In this document: in pieces, positions 24,230-34,113 of the stretch | Numbering within the stretch: the stretch's first letter is position 1 | Layout of the letters: every line of letters begins with the position of its first letter | Source of the DNA: Porodaedalea pini | Taxonomy: Eukaryota; Basidiomycota; Agaricomycetes; Hymenochaetales; Hymenochaetaceae | Reading direction: 5' to 3' | Assembly (NCBI GenBank): GCA_002794775.1 | Contig: NBAY01000002.1 | Location: 2,356,001-2,420,000 of the forward strand | DNA: 64,000 bases | Translations under genes and position numbers: made by a program | The notes under the pieces: generated by a model | What the model was told of the DNA's origin: nothing | What the model saw: only the letters and a program-made list of their open reading frames with translations | Database searches by the model: none

Positions 24230-24767
24230 ATCTGCGCGAGATGGGAGTCAAGGAGTCAGTTATGAGAGAATTTGCAAGTTTCGTTCCTGGTGTCATCCAA
24301 AGCTCGACACTCCCATCCAACCCAATCCACCCATCTTTGACCGTCCAAACGTTCAGAAAACAAGCGTGCTGTAGTCCAGTAGTATCTGGACGACCATCGA
24401 GCCCTATACCGGACTAATATAACGAGATACTCGCCTTGAAGGTTGGCCGGTCGATTCTCAAACGCGTTCGACTGTCTTCTGGATCCGCAGCTGAGTGTAT
24501 TACTTTAGGGCCAGCTTGAGTCGGCACAGCCACGTGACTGATGCCGGAGTTTGAAAAATACGCGTCGAGCTTCAGTGGGATGATATGTCCTGCGATAGTC
24601 CAGAATTTTTGCCGCGCTTCCCCATGTGCATGTGATCGGGGAGACAGGGACAGAGAGAATCACAGGATGAATGATTAGCAGTCTAGTATTTAACCAGTTC
24701 CGTTCATTTGCTCGCGGTACGGGTGCTTCCAGTTCACAAGTTGCTCCACGACTACGAGCACATACCC
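24230..24767. other. Divergent promoter region with a CACGTGAC motif
   Basis: 538 bp between RPL13 and the MetE-like gene. CACGTGAC lies at 24531-24538. Several short C-rich stretches lie close to RPL13. No gene recognised. Confidence 0.5.
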
Positions 24768-26465
24768 ATGTCGACTCCCGTCCTCTTTCCCCCCTACCGT
24801 GCCGAGCACCTCGGCTCCCTAAAGCGTCCCGCAGAGCTCCTTCAAAAGCGTGCTGCTTTCGACAAGGGCGAGGCTACCAAGGATGATCTCAAGCCGATTG
24901 AGGACAAGGCAATAAAGGCCATAATAGAGATGCAGCGCGAGGTCGGCATTAAAGCCATCACGGACGGCGAGTTCAGGAGGTCGGTCAATATTTACTTCGC
25001 AACATTAATAAAGGCTTAGGCGCATATAACCAGACATATGTTTTTCGATGGCGTTTTCGACAACCTGGAGGGGATGACACACATCCTTGAGGGTATGCAC
25101 TGTCTATTGTCCTGCTTTAACTCATCTGTCTCACCTGATGGCAGTGCCGCTGCATATGCTTATGGTAGAACTCCCGGATACGTGCATTTAAGCTGGTCCT
25201 CACTGCTTGTCTTAGGACTATTGTCCCGACGTCGCTGCGTTCAAAAAGTTAAACTTCCATGGGGCTGACTCCTACATTTGCGAGGTAGGACCCATTCTCA
25301 TTTCCTGCGACAGCTGATGCTAATTGGAATACAGGGAAAGCTCAAGCGCACGAAACCCTTCTACATCGACCAATTCGAGGCACTGAAGGCACTCACGAAG
25401 CCCGAGGAGCACAAGTCCCTGAAGCTCACCATGTGCGCGCCGGAGTGGTATCATCTCCGGCATGGCGAGTACGCATACAATAAGGACGTGTACAAAAACG
25501 ACGGTATAAAACTATCTTGCCCTAGTCTTTCATTAATATTGATACTGACTATGAACTCAGACGAGTACTTCGCGGACGTCGCTCTTGCGTATCAGCAGGA
25601 GATTGCAGCTCTTTATGCAGTCGGTTGCCGGAACATCCAATTCGACGACCCTCTTCTTGCTTATTTCTGTGCGACGTCGATGATTGAGGGGTTAGCTTAT
25701 CTCAATAACCCAGCCATAACAATCTTTGACTCAATCCATTCAACAGCATGGAGGAGAGAGGCATTGATCACGAAGCACTCCTTGACACCTACATCAAGAC
25801 ATACAACAAAGTCCTAGAGGGCCGTCCGAAAGACATGACCGCCGGCCTACATCTGTGCCGCGGAAACTTCAAGGACGGCATGCACTTCAGCGAGGGCGGT
25901 TACGACAGGATTGCTATCAAGTTGTTCAACGAGATCAACGTGGACTGCTATTACGTGGGTCTCCAGCTCCCTGCTTTGTTTGAAAGTATCTGACTTCACC
26001 ACCCCTTCTCATTTTATGTGTAGCTTGAATACGACACTGACCGAGCTGGTACCTTCGAGCCGCTGAAATTCCTTCCAAAGCACAAGACGGTCGTCCTCGG
26101 TCTTGTCTCTTCAAAGATCCCGAAGGTAAAAATCACATTTCGCAGAGTAGTAACGCGTGCTAACCTCTTTCACCTTTTAACAGCTCGAGGATCCGCAAGA
26201 GCTGAAGGCTCGCGTTGTTCAAGCTGCTAAGGTTATCGCTGATGGATCGCCGAAGCGCACGTACGAGGAGGCTCTGAACCAGTAAGACTCACATTCTCAG
26301 TCGTAGTGCGACGCTGACTATCTGGCACGCTCCTTTAGGATCTGCATTAGCCCTCAGTGCGGGTTTGCGTCTCACGCGGAAGGTAACCCGGTTACTGAAG
26401 AGGATGTGAAGAAGAAGCTTACACTCGTCGTGAAGACAGCCAAGTCGATCTGGCCGGATGCGTAA
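24768..26465 (+). CDS. MetE C-terminal-like (cobalamin-independent methionine synthase-like) protein
   Basis: Barrel protein of the UROD/MetE superfamily, resembling bacterial YxjG/YxjH rather than full two-domain Met6. At least seven introns; start ATG at 24768 (MSTPVLFPPYRAEHLGSLKR). The N-terminal segment IEMQREVGIKAITDGEFRR is the conserved MetE substrate-pocket motif. The zinc ligands appear as a His/Cys pair in AGLHLCRGNF and a Cys in CISPQCGFASHAEG. Other conserved parts are VGCRNIQFDDPLLAYFC and TYEEALNQ. The C-terminus is VKKKLTLVVKTAKSIWPDA. It probably transfers a methyl group to a thiol, perhaps homocysteine, but the donor is unknown. Some small exon borders near 25000-25300 are approximate. 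Confidence 0.82.
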
Positions 26466-26723
26466 TGAAATAACATGTAGTGCCTATTTGACAGGATACA
26501 ATCCTCCTGCCGTAGCAAAAATAATAAAAAAAGGAAATTACAAATTTATTCATAAAGTACTATGAAATCTAGGGAAGCAGTTCAGAAACGCCGATGCGGG
26601 AAGTAGTGATCGTCGAGGGATCGACACGACGACCGTCGATCCTACTTCCAGCCACCTCGCGATTCGCGAAGCAACACTCATGATCAATACTTGACGTCTT
26701 CTCTGTGCTCTTCTCAACCAACC

Positions 26724-28665
26724 ATGAGTGATCCCGCTCAAGAAACGACACGGCCCTCCCGCAAGCGCGACCGCCTCGCTCGCAAGGCGGCGCATGAAGG
26801 GCTTCGCGGCAACGCCGCCTCCAATAGCCTCGGCGTCCATACGCGCACGCCGAACATGACGTGCGCCTCGCTCCATTCCTTCCGCTCCTTCTCCTCAAAG
26901 TCCTCCCTTAGCGGCACCTCAGAGCTCTCATCTTATTCGCGCTCTCTTAGGACATTCAAAGCATCAACTCCAGCCTCCCCGCGAAAGCGCACGCGCCTCC
27001 TGCCCCGCTCGCATAAACGCGGCGGGAGGAACAAGCCGATTGTCGTACGTGATTCCAGCTCCGGCGATATCCACTCCAAGGATGTGCGGTATCTAAAGCC
27101 CAAGAGGGGTGCTGGTTTGAAGAATAAGCAAGGCGAGAATGGGCTGACGGAGAAGCGGTAAGTAGGATCCATTGATTTAATTTCAACTGCCAATTTACCT
27201 AGCCGTATTATTACTCTCCTTCTATTGCTTTAGCCCACAACGCTCTGGACCTGCGGAGACGTTGGAAGAACTACGGAACGTGCAAGCCCACGTTCTCCAA
27301 ACACTTGTTAATCGGGATCTGAATGTGGAGAGGAAGAAAAAGCGCAAGGAAGCTGCTCAGCCCAAGAAAATGCCTGTTTCATCTTGTTCGTCCAAGGAGC
27401 TCTCGCGACTATTCGATCTTCCCCGATGCATTGCGAAAGAATTTCCTAATATTGCGATGCTTGCAGACGTATCGCCTGAAGATACAGCTGGTATCATTAC
27501 TGCTGCAGAGGCTTCGGCTGGACCTGGTACTGCTCTTGCAGCTGAGGATATGAGTACAACTAAAACAGAGCCTTGTGAACTCATCCACTCGCTTGAGGAA
27601 AAGCCACGGATGCCAAACATCGTATCGCACGAGAGCGATACCGCTACAAGTACAAAGACCTCTATGGAGTCGAACCCCAGCAAGGGCCACGTCCTTCTCA
27701 AGAAGTCCGAAGTGTTGGGTGGCATTCCGCACATGGAAGCTACGGTTACTTCAGCCCAAACTCCTACGACTAGCAACGGTATTTCAGTCGCTCTGAAGGT
27801 CCCATTGAAACATAGAGAGTCTAGCACTAACTCGCCACCCTCTGCATGCCAGGGGCCAGGACCCAATGTGACACCGGCCTGCAATCTTGCTCATTTGGAC
27901 GTATCAACAGCCAACGCTAATGCTACTCTCACCCATGCAAGGCTGCTTACTGAAAAAAACGAGCTCATGAAGACCTTTCTCGCGATACAAGCCGATATAA
28001 AGGCCAAGCAGGAGACACTAGCCCACGTCAACGAATTGCTTCAGAAGAAACGTATGCGCCATCGTGACAAGACTCCTGGAAATACTCCGGCGGATAGCCC
28101 GATGGATACTTGCCAGCAGAGCGCAGCATCCTCTTCTATTCTCGCACAGAGCCTTGCTTCCTTGAATCCGGAGTTCGTCAACGCCACCATGGATCTCCGT
28201 AAACTTGAGAAACGGCTGGGCATCAACATACTTGGACCGGTTCTCTCTGGCTGCGCAGGTTCGAGCACACAACCTTCCCTCACAAACGCCAACCGGTCCA
28301 TCGACTGGCAGGATATCACAAAGATGGAAGGAGTCCTCGCGATTGCCGCTCAACAAGCCCGCAAACTTGGTCTGGACACGGTACACTCAGAGATGGCGAT
28401 CGTTGAGAGGCAGCTGAACTATATCCGTGGCGACCTTGCTGAGCAAGAGGTGCAGGACGTCGCTGCTACTACGAGCGGGACACCGGTTATCCCGCGTACA
28501 TGGATTGACGAGAGCAGGCTGGAGGCGCAATCTGCTCTTGGCGAAGCGACGGCTGATGCAGAGGAGTCAGTGTTTGCATTCGATCCTGTTGGTACTGTAT
28601 CGAAGTTCCTGGACATTGTTACATACCCACTGAAGTATGTATGGAGGATCGCATACAAAACTTAG
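26724..28665 (+). CDS. Hypothetical basic protein with coiled coil
   Basis: Not recognised. Two exons (26724-27157, 27234-28665) sum to 1866 nt, 621 aa. The first 145 residues are strongly basic and Ser-rich (SRKRDRLARKAAHEGL; PRKRTRLLPRSHKRGGRNK), suggesting nuclear localisation or nucleic-acid binding. Residues around 160-185 form a charged helix (VLQTLVNRDLNVERKKKRKE). A coiled coil follows the Ala/Ser/Thr-rich middle (LTEKNELMKTFLAIQADIKA). Near the C-terminus is a second helical region, MAIVERQLNYIRGDLAEQEV. The very end is hydrophobic and aromatic (KFLDIVTYPLKYVWRIAYKT). The gene is convergent with RAD51. Confidence 0.75.
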
Positions 28666-28883
28666 ACGTCCTTTTCCCTCATTCTGTTTCCTGTAGTCTC
28701 TCGGCTCTATCATACAAGTATGTCTCGTCATGATTTTCCCTACGGTGTATTATACGCAATGCATTGTAATGTTATACATGAATGAGCGATGAAGTACAAG
28801 CGATCTTGAATTCCTGAGTGACACGTGTATAGCAATTGGTAATGAAGAACAAGTCGAGAATGAAACAGAGGATTTCAGAATAC

Positions 28884-30252
28884 TCAAGCATCTTCTTCCG
28901 GGTCGCCAATACCGTTTCCGTGAATAGCAAAGTGCGTCTCGCTCTCCGGCAGGCAAGGAGAGTCGTAAATCTTGCAAATACGAGTGTTGGCGCGGCCTTT
29001 TCGCAGCTGCAGGCTATGTAAACGAAGGCATGGCATTGAGCGAAGAGACACTGAAGTGCTTAAAGATTAAAATACTTACCGAGTGGTTGAGGCATGTGCC
29101 ATGATATTCCCACCGATGGGCTTTTTGTCATTGCCGGCGTACGGACCTGCAGCAGCGTCTGGTGATGACATGACCTGATTCGTAATCACAACTGCAATTC
29201 CAAACTACAGGGAAATGAATACATATAAAATAGGTAAGTTATAAGGCTAGACACATACCTCGTCCGCGAGGCGCTGCAGCGTACGGAGGAAACGTGCGAG
29301 ATGTGTTTGACGCGCAGAAAGCTCGCCTCGACCGCTGTAGTCCGTGCGATAGAGCGCGGTACACGAATCAACAATGAGGAGCGAGAACCTTTGGAAAAAT
29401 CTTAGGAGATTCGACATTCGGAAGAAAAAGATGACACACCTCGACTCTGACATGAGCGCGCTCGCGTGAATAAGAAGTTGCTGTTGATGGTCGGCGTTGT
29501 ACGCACGCGCATACGCTACGTTGTCAAGGACCTCCTCACCGTTTAGGCCGTAACGCTCGGCGACGGAGAGGAGGCGCACGGGTCGAAATGTGCCCTCTGT
29601 GTCAATGTACAGACACTTGCCCTCGCCGCCGCCCATACTAACGGGCAGCTGGCATGTCACAGCGAGGGTGTGGCACAGCTGAGATTTACCCGTACGGAAC
29701 TCACCGAAGAGCTCCGTGATCGCACCTGTCTCGACGCCGCCTGTGGACGGGAGCTGTTTAAGCGTAGAGAGAGAGAAGCGGGAGTAGAGGACGTACCAGC
29801 GAGGAGGGTATCGAGCTGCTTGGAGCCGGTCGTGATACATACGAGCTCGGACCGCCGCGCATGGACCTCCGTTGCACTCTGAAATCCCAATGGAATGATC
29901 TTGAGTGCTGTGAGATTGTATCGAATGAATGGTGAGTAGGAGAGAAACCAATAAAGCAGACCGAAAAGCACCTTCAGCCAAGATCTTGTCCGCCTTCTGC
30001 TCGGAGATACCCTTGATTCCAAGCAAGACTTTCTTGGGAGTGTACGCAACCGACTCTATCGTGTTCAGGCCTGCATCGGATAGCTTCTTGACGTCTTGAG
30101 GGGTGATACCCACTTCCTGCGACGGTAACGCTTGTGAGCGTGGAGTTGGTTTGTAAAGACGATAAGAGACGCACTTGGAGCTTCGATACCAGCAGAGGCC
30201 CAGCAGCAAAAGATGTTTCCTCCTCTACGTCTTGCTGCGAGTTCTGCGACAT
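28884..30252 (-). CDS. RAD51: RAD51 recombinase
   Basis: Nuclear RecA-family recombinase that forms filaments on single-stranded DNA in homologous recombination. Start at 30252 ([20 protein letters not shown]); several short introns. The N-terminal helix-hairpin-helix region reads [20 protein letters not shown] and [19 protein letters not shown]. The polymerisation motif is [12 protein letters not shown]. Walker A is GEFRTGKSQ and Walker B is [12 protein letters not shown]. After it come [20 protein letters not shown] and [20 protein letters not shown]. The C-terminus carries the typical [20 protein letters not shown] followed by LPESE and a short acidic tail. All catalytic motifs are intact. 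Confidence 0.97.
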
Positions 30253-30342
30253 GACTGAGAGGTGGACGAACTTGGTGAGTGTGGCTTGCTGATGGTTGAA
30301 GACTAGAAGGTGAGCCGCGATCGTAAATCCCGCGTGTGATGA

Positions 30343-30348
30343 ACGCGT
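30343..30348. promoter_or_regulatory. MCB-like ACGCGT upstream of RAD51
   Basis: ACGCGT lies 91 bp upstream of the RAD51 start, in the 224-bp gap after the uL4m stop codon. In yeasts this MluI cell-cycle box recruits MBF and drives G1/S expression of DNA-repair genes including RAD51. A CACGTG follows at 30355-30360. A 6-bp match can occur by chance. Confidence 0.35.
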
Positions 30349-30476
30349 TCGCATCACGTGGTCGTTCAACCAGACTGAAAGAAAAAGGAAATATATCGAA
30401 TTATCATACGAAAGCAATCCGTTCGTTGTAATAAATTGAGGATATAAGCTATGCTACACAAGTACCGGCCAGCTAC

Positions 30477-31442
30477 CTATGTTGACTCGAAGAGCGACCC
30501 ACCAGTCGACTCTGGCTGCCTCTCATCCACATCTTCAATGAACGGCGACGTCTTCCTCTTCCGTCCCGCCTCCATCCGGGTGTAGCGCAGTAGCTGTGGG
30601 CTCGGCATCGGTATTCGCTCCTCTTCCGGCAGATTCTTGCTAAGCAAACGCTCGAGATACGACACCGCATCGACGTCAAGCACCAGCTTTGGCCAGCGCA
30701 GCATCTCGTACACGTTCAAGTCTGAGGCGCTCACAACGTCGATGTCCTGCACGTTGCGGCAAACACGTTCCAGCCTGGCGGGCACCTGCTCGCCGCCAGA
30801 GACGAACAGTGTGCGCGACCAGCCGAGCGTGTTGATTCGCTGGGCAAACTCTCGCGTCTTAACCCCTTGCCAGTCGAGCGTCGGCGCGATTGCAAGGGAG
30901 CGCTCTTGTACCTTGGCGGAGAGAGCGACGCGCAGACCCATTTGACGGACCTTGCGCGGCAGGTCGGTCGCAAAGTCGCGTGCTTTCGGCCCGAAGGCGA
31001 CGCCTCCTCCTCGCAACATGGGTGACTGGCCGTCACCGAGACGTGCTCTTCCCGAGCCTTTTTGTGGACGAATCTTGCGGCCGGAACCGCGGACTTCTGC
31101 GCGGGTCTTGGTGTTGGCAGTGCCCTGTCGTAGGGCGTCGCGATAGAAATTGACGCAGAGATAAAGAATGTCACGGCGGATCGGATGGGCAAATACAGTT
31201 GGGTCGAGGGCAGCAACTCGCTCCTCTGTTGATTCGACGTCTTCCAGAAAGTTGCTCATGGTGATGTAGACGGGTTCATTGTTGTAAGGGAGAGCTGCAG
31301 TACAATTTAATACATAAGCCTATACGAAGAATGAAGGCGACAGACGTTTAATGGATGATGGCGACGTCGAAACGGCCGAAAACTCGCGCCTTGAGTGCGC
31401 AGCACTCTGTTGAGCGACAGCGCGTCGGAGAGCGGTGAGCAT
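30477..31442 (-). CDS. YML6: Mitochondrial ribosomal protein uL4m
   Basis: Large-subunit protein of the mitochondrial ribosome (bacterial L4 family). The main exon (31294-30477) contains NFYRDALRQGTANTKTRAEV, GSGRKIRPQKGSGRARLGD and SPMLRGGGVAFGPKARDFAT, the classic L4 core, followed by LPRKVRQMGLRVALSAK. A separate first exon (31442-31346) encodes MLTALRRAVAQQSAAHSRRE and FSAVSTSPSSIK, an Arg/Ser-rich stretch without acids at its start, fitting a mitochondrial targeting signal. It splices in frame (phase 1) to LPYNNEPVYITMSNFLEDV. Without this exon the protein would begin at the internal ATG at 31259. Confidence 0.9.
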
Positions 31443-31795
31443 GGTGTGCAAGTGAGGAAAGAAAATGACTTGAGGATTGAAAGTAAGGTGTCACAAGTCC
31501 GAGAAAACAGTAGGACCCGTGACACCACTAAGTGAGATTGAGAACATCGAGTGTCGGCAACGTTCACGACCTGCAGCAAGTTAAGAGGCGTAAGTCTGCT
31601 ATACTCTTTGCCGACAGGCTATCCAGGACACCCAGAGACTCTGTTGGTATGATGGAAGAACGGATCAGGATGGCATAGTGGGATGGATGGAGTCAACGTG
31701 GACTGGATGGACTGGATGGCCGAACGACTTGTGCTCTTCAAGTGCTCGTACTAATTTCTTGCTCTTGCTTGCCAGTCCCTAAAACGATCTCTACC
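31443..31795. other. Divergent promoter region of two ribosomal-protein genes
   Basis: 353 bp between mitochondrial uL4 and cytosolic uS9. It holds a short degenerate repeat around 31670-31720 based on ggatgg/ggactggat. No known ribosomal-protein promoter box is clearly present. Confidence 0.5.
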
Positions 31796-32341
31796 ATGGC
31801 CTCGTACAATGCCGTCCAGACTTTCGGTAAAAAGAAGGTTTGTCTAAGTCGATCTCTGCGTATACGTTCCACACAACTAACCGAACATCATAGACCGCGA
31901 CCGCGGTCGCGCACGCGCGCGAGGGTAAGGGCCTCATCAAGATCAACGGCTCGCCCATCAACCTCCTCCAGCCCGAGATCCTGCGCTTCAAGGTCTACGA
32001 GGCGATCCTTGTCCTTGGCGAGGAGGCATTTGCCCCGATCGACATTCGCGTCCGCGTGAAGGGTGGTGGACACGTCTCTCAAGTGTACGCCATCCGTCAG
32101 GCCATCTCCAAGGCCATCATTGCGTACTACGCCAAATACTTCGACGCTTCCAGTGCCTTCGAGCTTAAGAAGAAGCTCGTTGCGTATGACAGAACCCTCC
32201 TCATCGCCGACCCGCGCCGGATGGAGCCCAAGAAGTTCGGTGGACAGGGTGCGCGTGCCCGCAGACAAAAGAGGTGAGTTTTCGGAATCTTTCTTGTACT
32301 CAAATTGAAAGCTCATTCCATTTGTCTCAAGTTACCGTTAA
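31796..32341 (+). CDS. RPS16: 40S ribosomal protein uS9 (S16)
   Basis: Cytosolic small-subunit ribosomal protein whose C-terminal tail reaches the P-site tRNA. Three exons (31796-31837, 31894-32273, 32332-32341) sum to 432 nt, 143 aa, the same length as yeast Rps16. Starts [14 protein letters not shown], then [55 protein letters not shown] and the Arg/Lys-rich end [19 protein letters not shown]. The last exon is only 10 nt and supplies the final SYR, so unspliced reading would lose the functional C-terminus. Strong codon bias fits high expression. Confidence 0.97.
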
Positions 32342-32527
32342 GTGCCTCTGGTGGATGCTTGCGCTTCTCTTCTCTTCTGTATGGCATACATACGTACATT
32401 TATTGCATCCATGTCATCGCACCATGCCAAAACGATATGCACACTTTTTATGACATTGTTGCAAAACAATATGCGGGTACTCTGGAATACTGATACAAGA
32501 TTATGTGAAATATGCAAGACAACAAAT

Positions 32528-33802
32528 TCATGTACTACTCTCCTCTGATGCCTGAACCTTCTGAACCCGTAACCCTTCTCGATATCCCGCCTCGAAACTA
32601 CATTTCCCCTGATAACGCGTAACTATCTCAAGCGCTTCCTTCGACGCTCGTGCCTCCTCCGCAGGTAATTTGGACAGTGCATTCAGCAGAATTACACCGT
32701 AGCGAGTGACTTCCTCCTTCGTGTGTTGCCTTGGTTTACTCGACTTCGAGTCTCCACCTGTTGTCACTATCGACGCCGTGCGATCATATGTCCCAAAAAT
32801 ACTGCGGGAGGGGCGCGTGTATATTGACGGGAGCTCCGCATTGGCATCCCTCTTCCTTTTTGCATCCATAGCTGCCTGTTCGCGATTTGCGTCGGCAGCA
32901 GAGATACCCATTGCCATGATTCGTACGGATGGCGGCGGGCTAGAGCGAGGCACGCTAACATCGTCGCAATCGTGTCGTGACCGGTCTCCAGCCTCGGTAT
33001 ACATACTAGATGTATCGTCTTCAACATCGCGTGGATTACCTTTCAGGGCGTCGGCGTCGAAATCGAAGTCGTTCCAGGATTTTCTGGCTAAGAATGACTT
33101 TGCCCTGTTGCGGGACAGTTGGCGGCGGGACCTAGATGGCCTCAAGCTGAGTGGTTGTCTCTCTGCATCTATTGACGCGCGGGTAGGAATGGACGATGGC
33201 GCGGTCGTGGGGGGACGGCTAGCTATTGTTGACGATGACGGTTCGCTCATCACGTTCCCCAAGACCGGTGGGGGCAAAGACACACGATAAGGAGTAGGTG
33301 GGCGCTCGCTCGCATACTTCACGTCGATTAGGTCGGCCCACAGCGAGTTATCGAGTGTTTCGGGGTGGAATCGCACCTTCTTCGGAGTCCGCATTGGCTC
33401 TGGTGTCGAGGCCGGCGTCTCGTCTTCCTCGCATTGCTGCTTTCGACGCTTAGAGGGCGACGGAGAAGCATCGGACTCTGATCTCGAGGAGTCTGAGAGC
33501 GAGTTGGAGTTGGAGTCAGATCCCAAATGAAGGAAACTATCTCCTGCGTCCCGGGGCCGTTTGAGTGAACTACTTGGTGAGGTGTCTGTATGTGCTATGG
33601 CAGACGATGTCGACGCGAGCTCTAAGCTTTTATCCGTGCTTGTAGATGTTCCGGAGTCATTCTGTGGCTTTCGTATGAGCAATCGCGCATGTAAGACAAA
33701 GGGGGAACGACGAACCACGGACTCACGGAAGCTTTCTTCGAAGAGGTGAGAGGAGTGACCTGCCTCCGGCTCGATTGTACAAGCATTCGTGTTTATCGAC
33801 AT
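32528..33802 (-). CDS. Hypothetical Ser-rich protein
   Basis: Not recognised. Single open frame of 424 codons starting at ATG 33802. The N-terminal third is Ser/Thr-rich with a basic KRRKQQ cluster, a possible nuclear signal. Conserved-looking segments are KKVRFHPETLDNSLWADLID, ERPPTPYRVSLPPPV, and RKSWNDFDFDADAL. The C-terminal 90 residues look folded and helical (TKEEVTRYGVILLNALSKLP; EALEIVTRYQGKCSFEAGYR). FHPETLDN may be a docking-type motif, which is inference only. The gene is convergent with RPS16 and divergent from the double-BRCT gene. Confidence 0.72.
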   Translation of the reverse strand: MSINTNACTIEPEAGHSSHLFEESFRESVVRRSPFVLHARLLIRKPQNDSGTSTSTDKSLELASTSSAIAHTDTSPSSSLKRPRDAGDSFLHLGSDSNSNSLSDSSRSESDASPSPSKRRKQQCEEDETPASTPEPMRTPKKVRFHPETLDNSLWADLIDVKYASERPPTPYRVSLPPPVLGNVMSEPSSSTIASRPPTTAPSSIPTRASIDAERQPLSLRPSRSRRQLSRNRAKSFLARKSWNDFDFDADALKGNPRDVEDDTSSMYTEAGDRSRHDCDDVSVPRSSPPPSVRIMAMGISAADANREQAAMDAKRKRDANAELPSIYTRPSRSIFGTYDRTASIVTTGGDSKSSKPRQHTKEEVTRYGVILLNALSKLPAEEARASKEALEIVTRYQGKCSFEAGYREGLRVQKVQASEESST

Positions 33803-34113
33803 TGTGAGGAGTGTGAAGAGATGGTTGTAGGAGGAGAGAAGAGATGATGTGGCCTTTGAATGGGATGCATGGCTTTTTTAATTTTAATCAGAGAGTCTTG
33901 TACTTGGTGGCTCTCGTCGCGATCAGATTCAGAGGCCTAAGTACTTCCACCTTGTTCAGCAGTCGTGAGACATTATTTCTTCTTTTATACTAGACTTTAC
34001 TTCTGCCTAGCGCTCGTCTTGATCTTCGTGTCCACTTCTCTCGAGTGGCGAGCACGTTGTTCGATTTTCTTTACTCAACGTAACACAACACGCTCAAGTA
34101 CACAGGAATAAAT
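33803..34113. other. Divergent intergenic region
   Basis: 311 bp between the Ser-rich hypothetical and the double-BRCT gene. It presumably holds both promoters. Nothing specific seen. Confidence 0.5.

Noticed and set aside
23786..24265. 159-codon plus-strand frame over RPL13
   Set aside because: Shadow of the GC-rich ribosomal-protein gene; the antisense frame is unambiguous eL13.
31670..31720. ggatgg/ggactggat short repeats as a regulatory array
   Set aside because: Only about two imperfect copies; too short to distinguish from simple-sequence noise.
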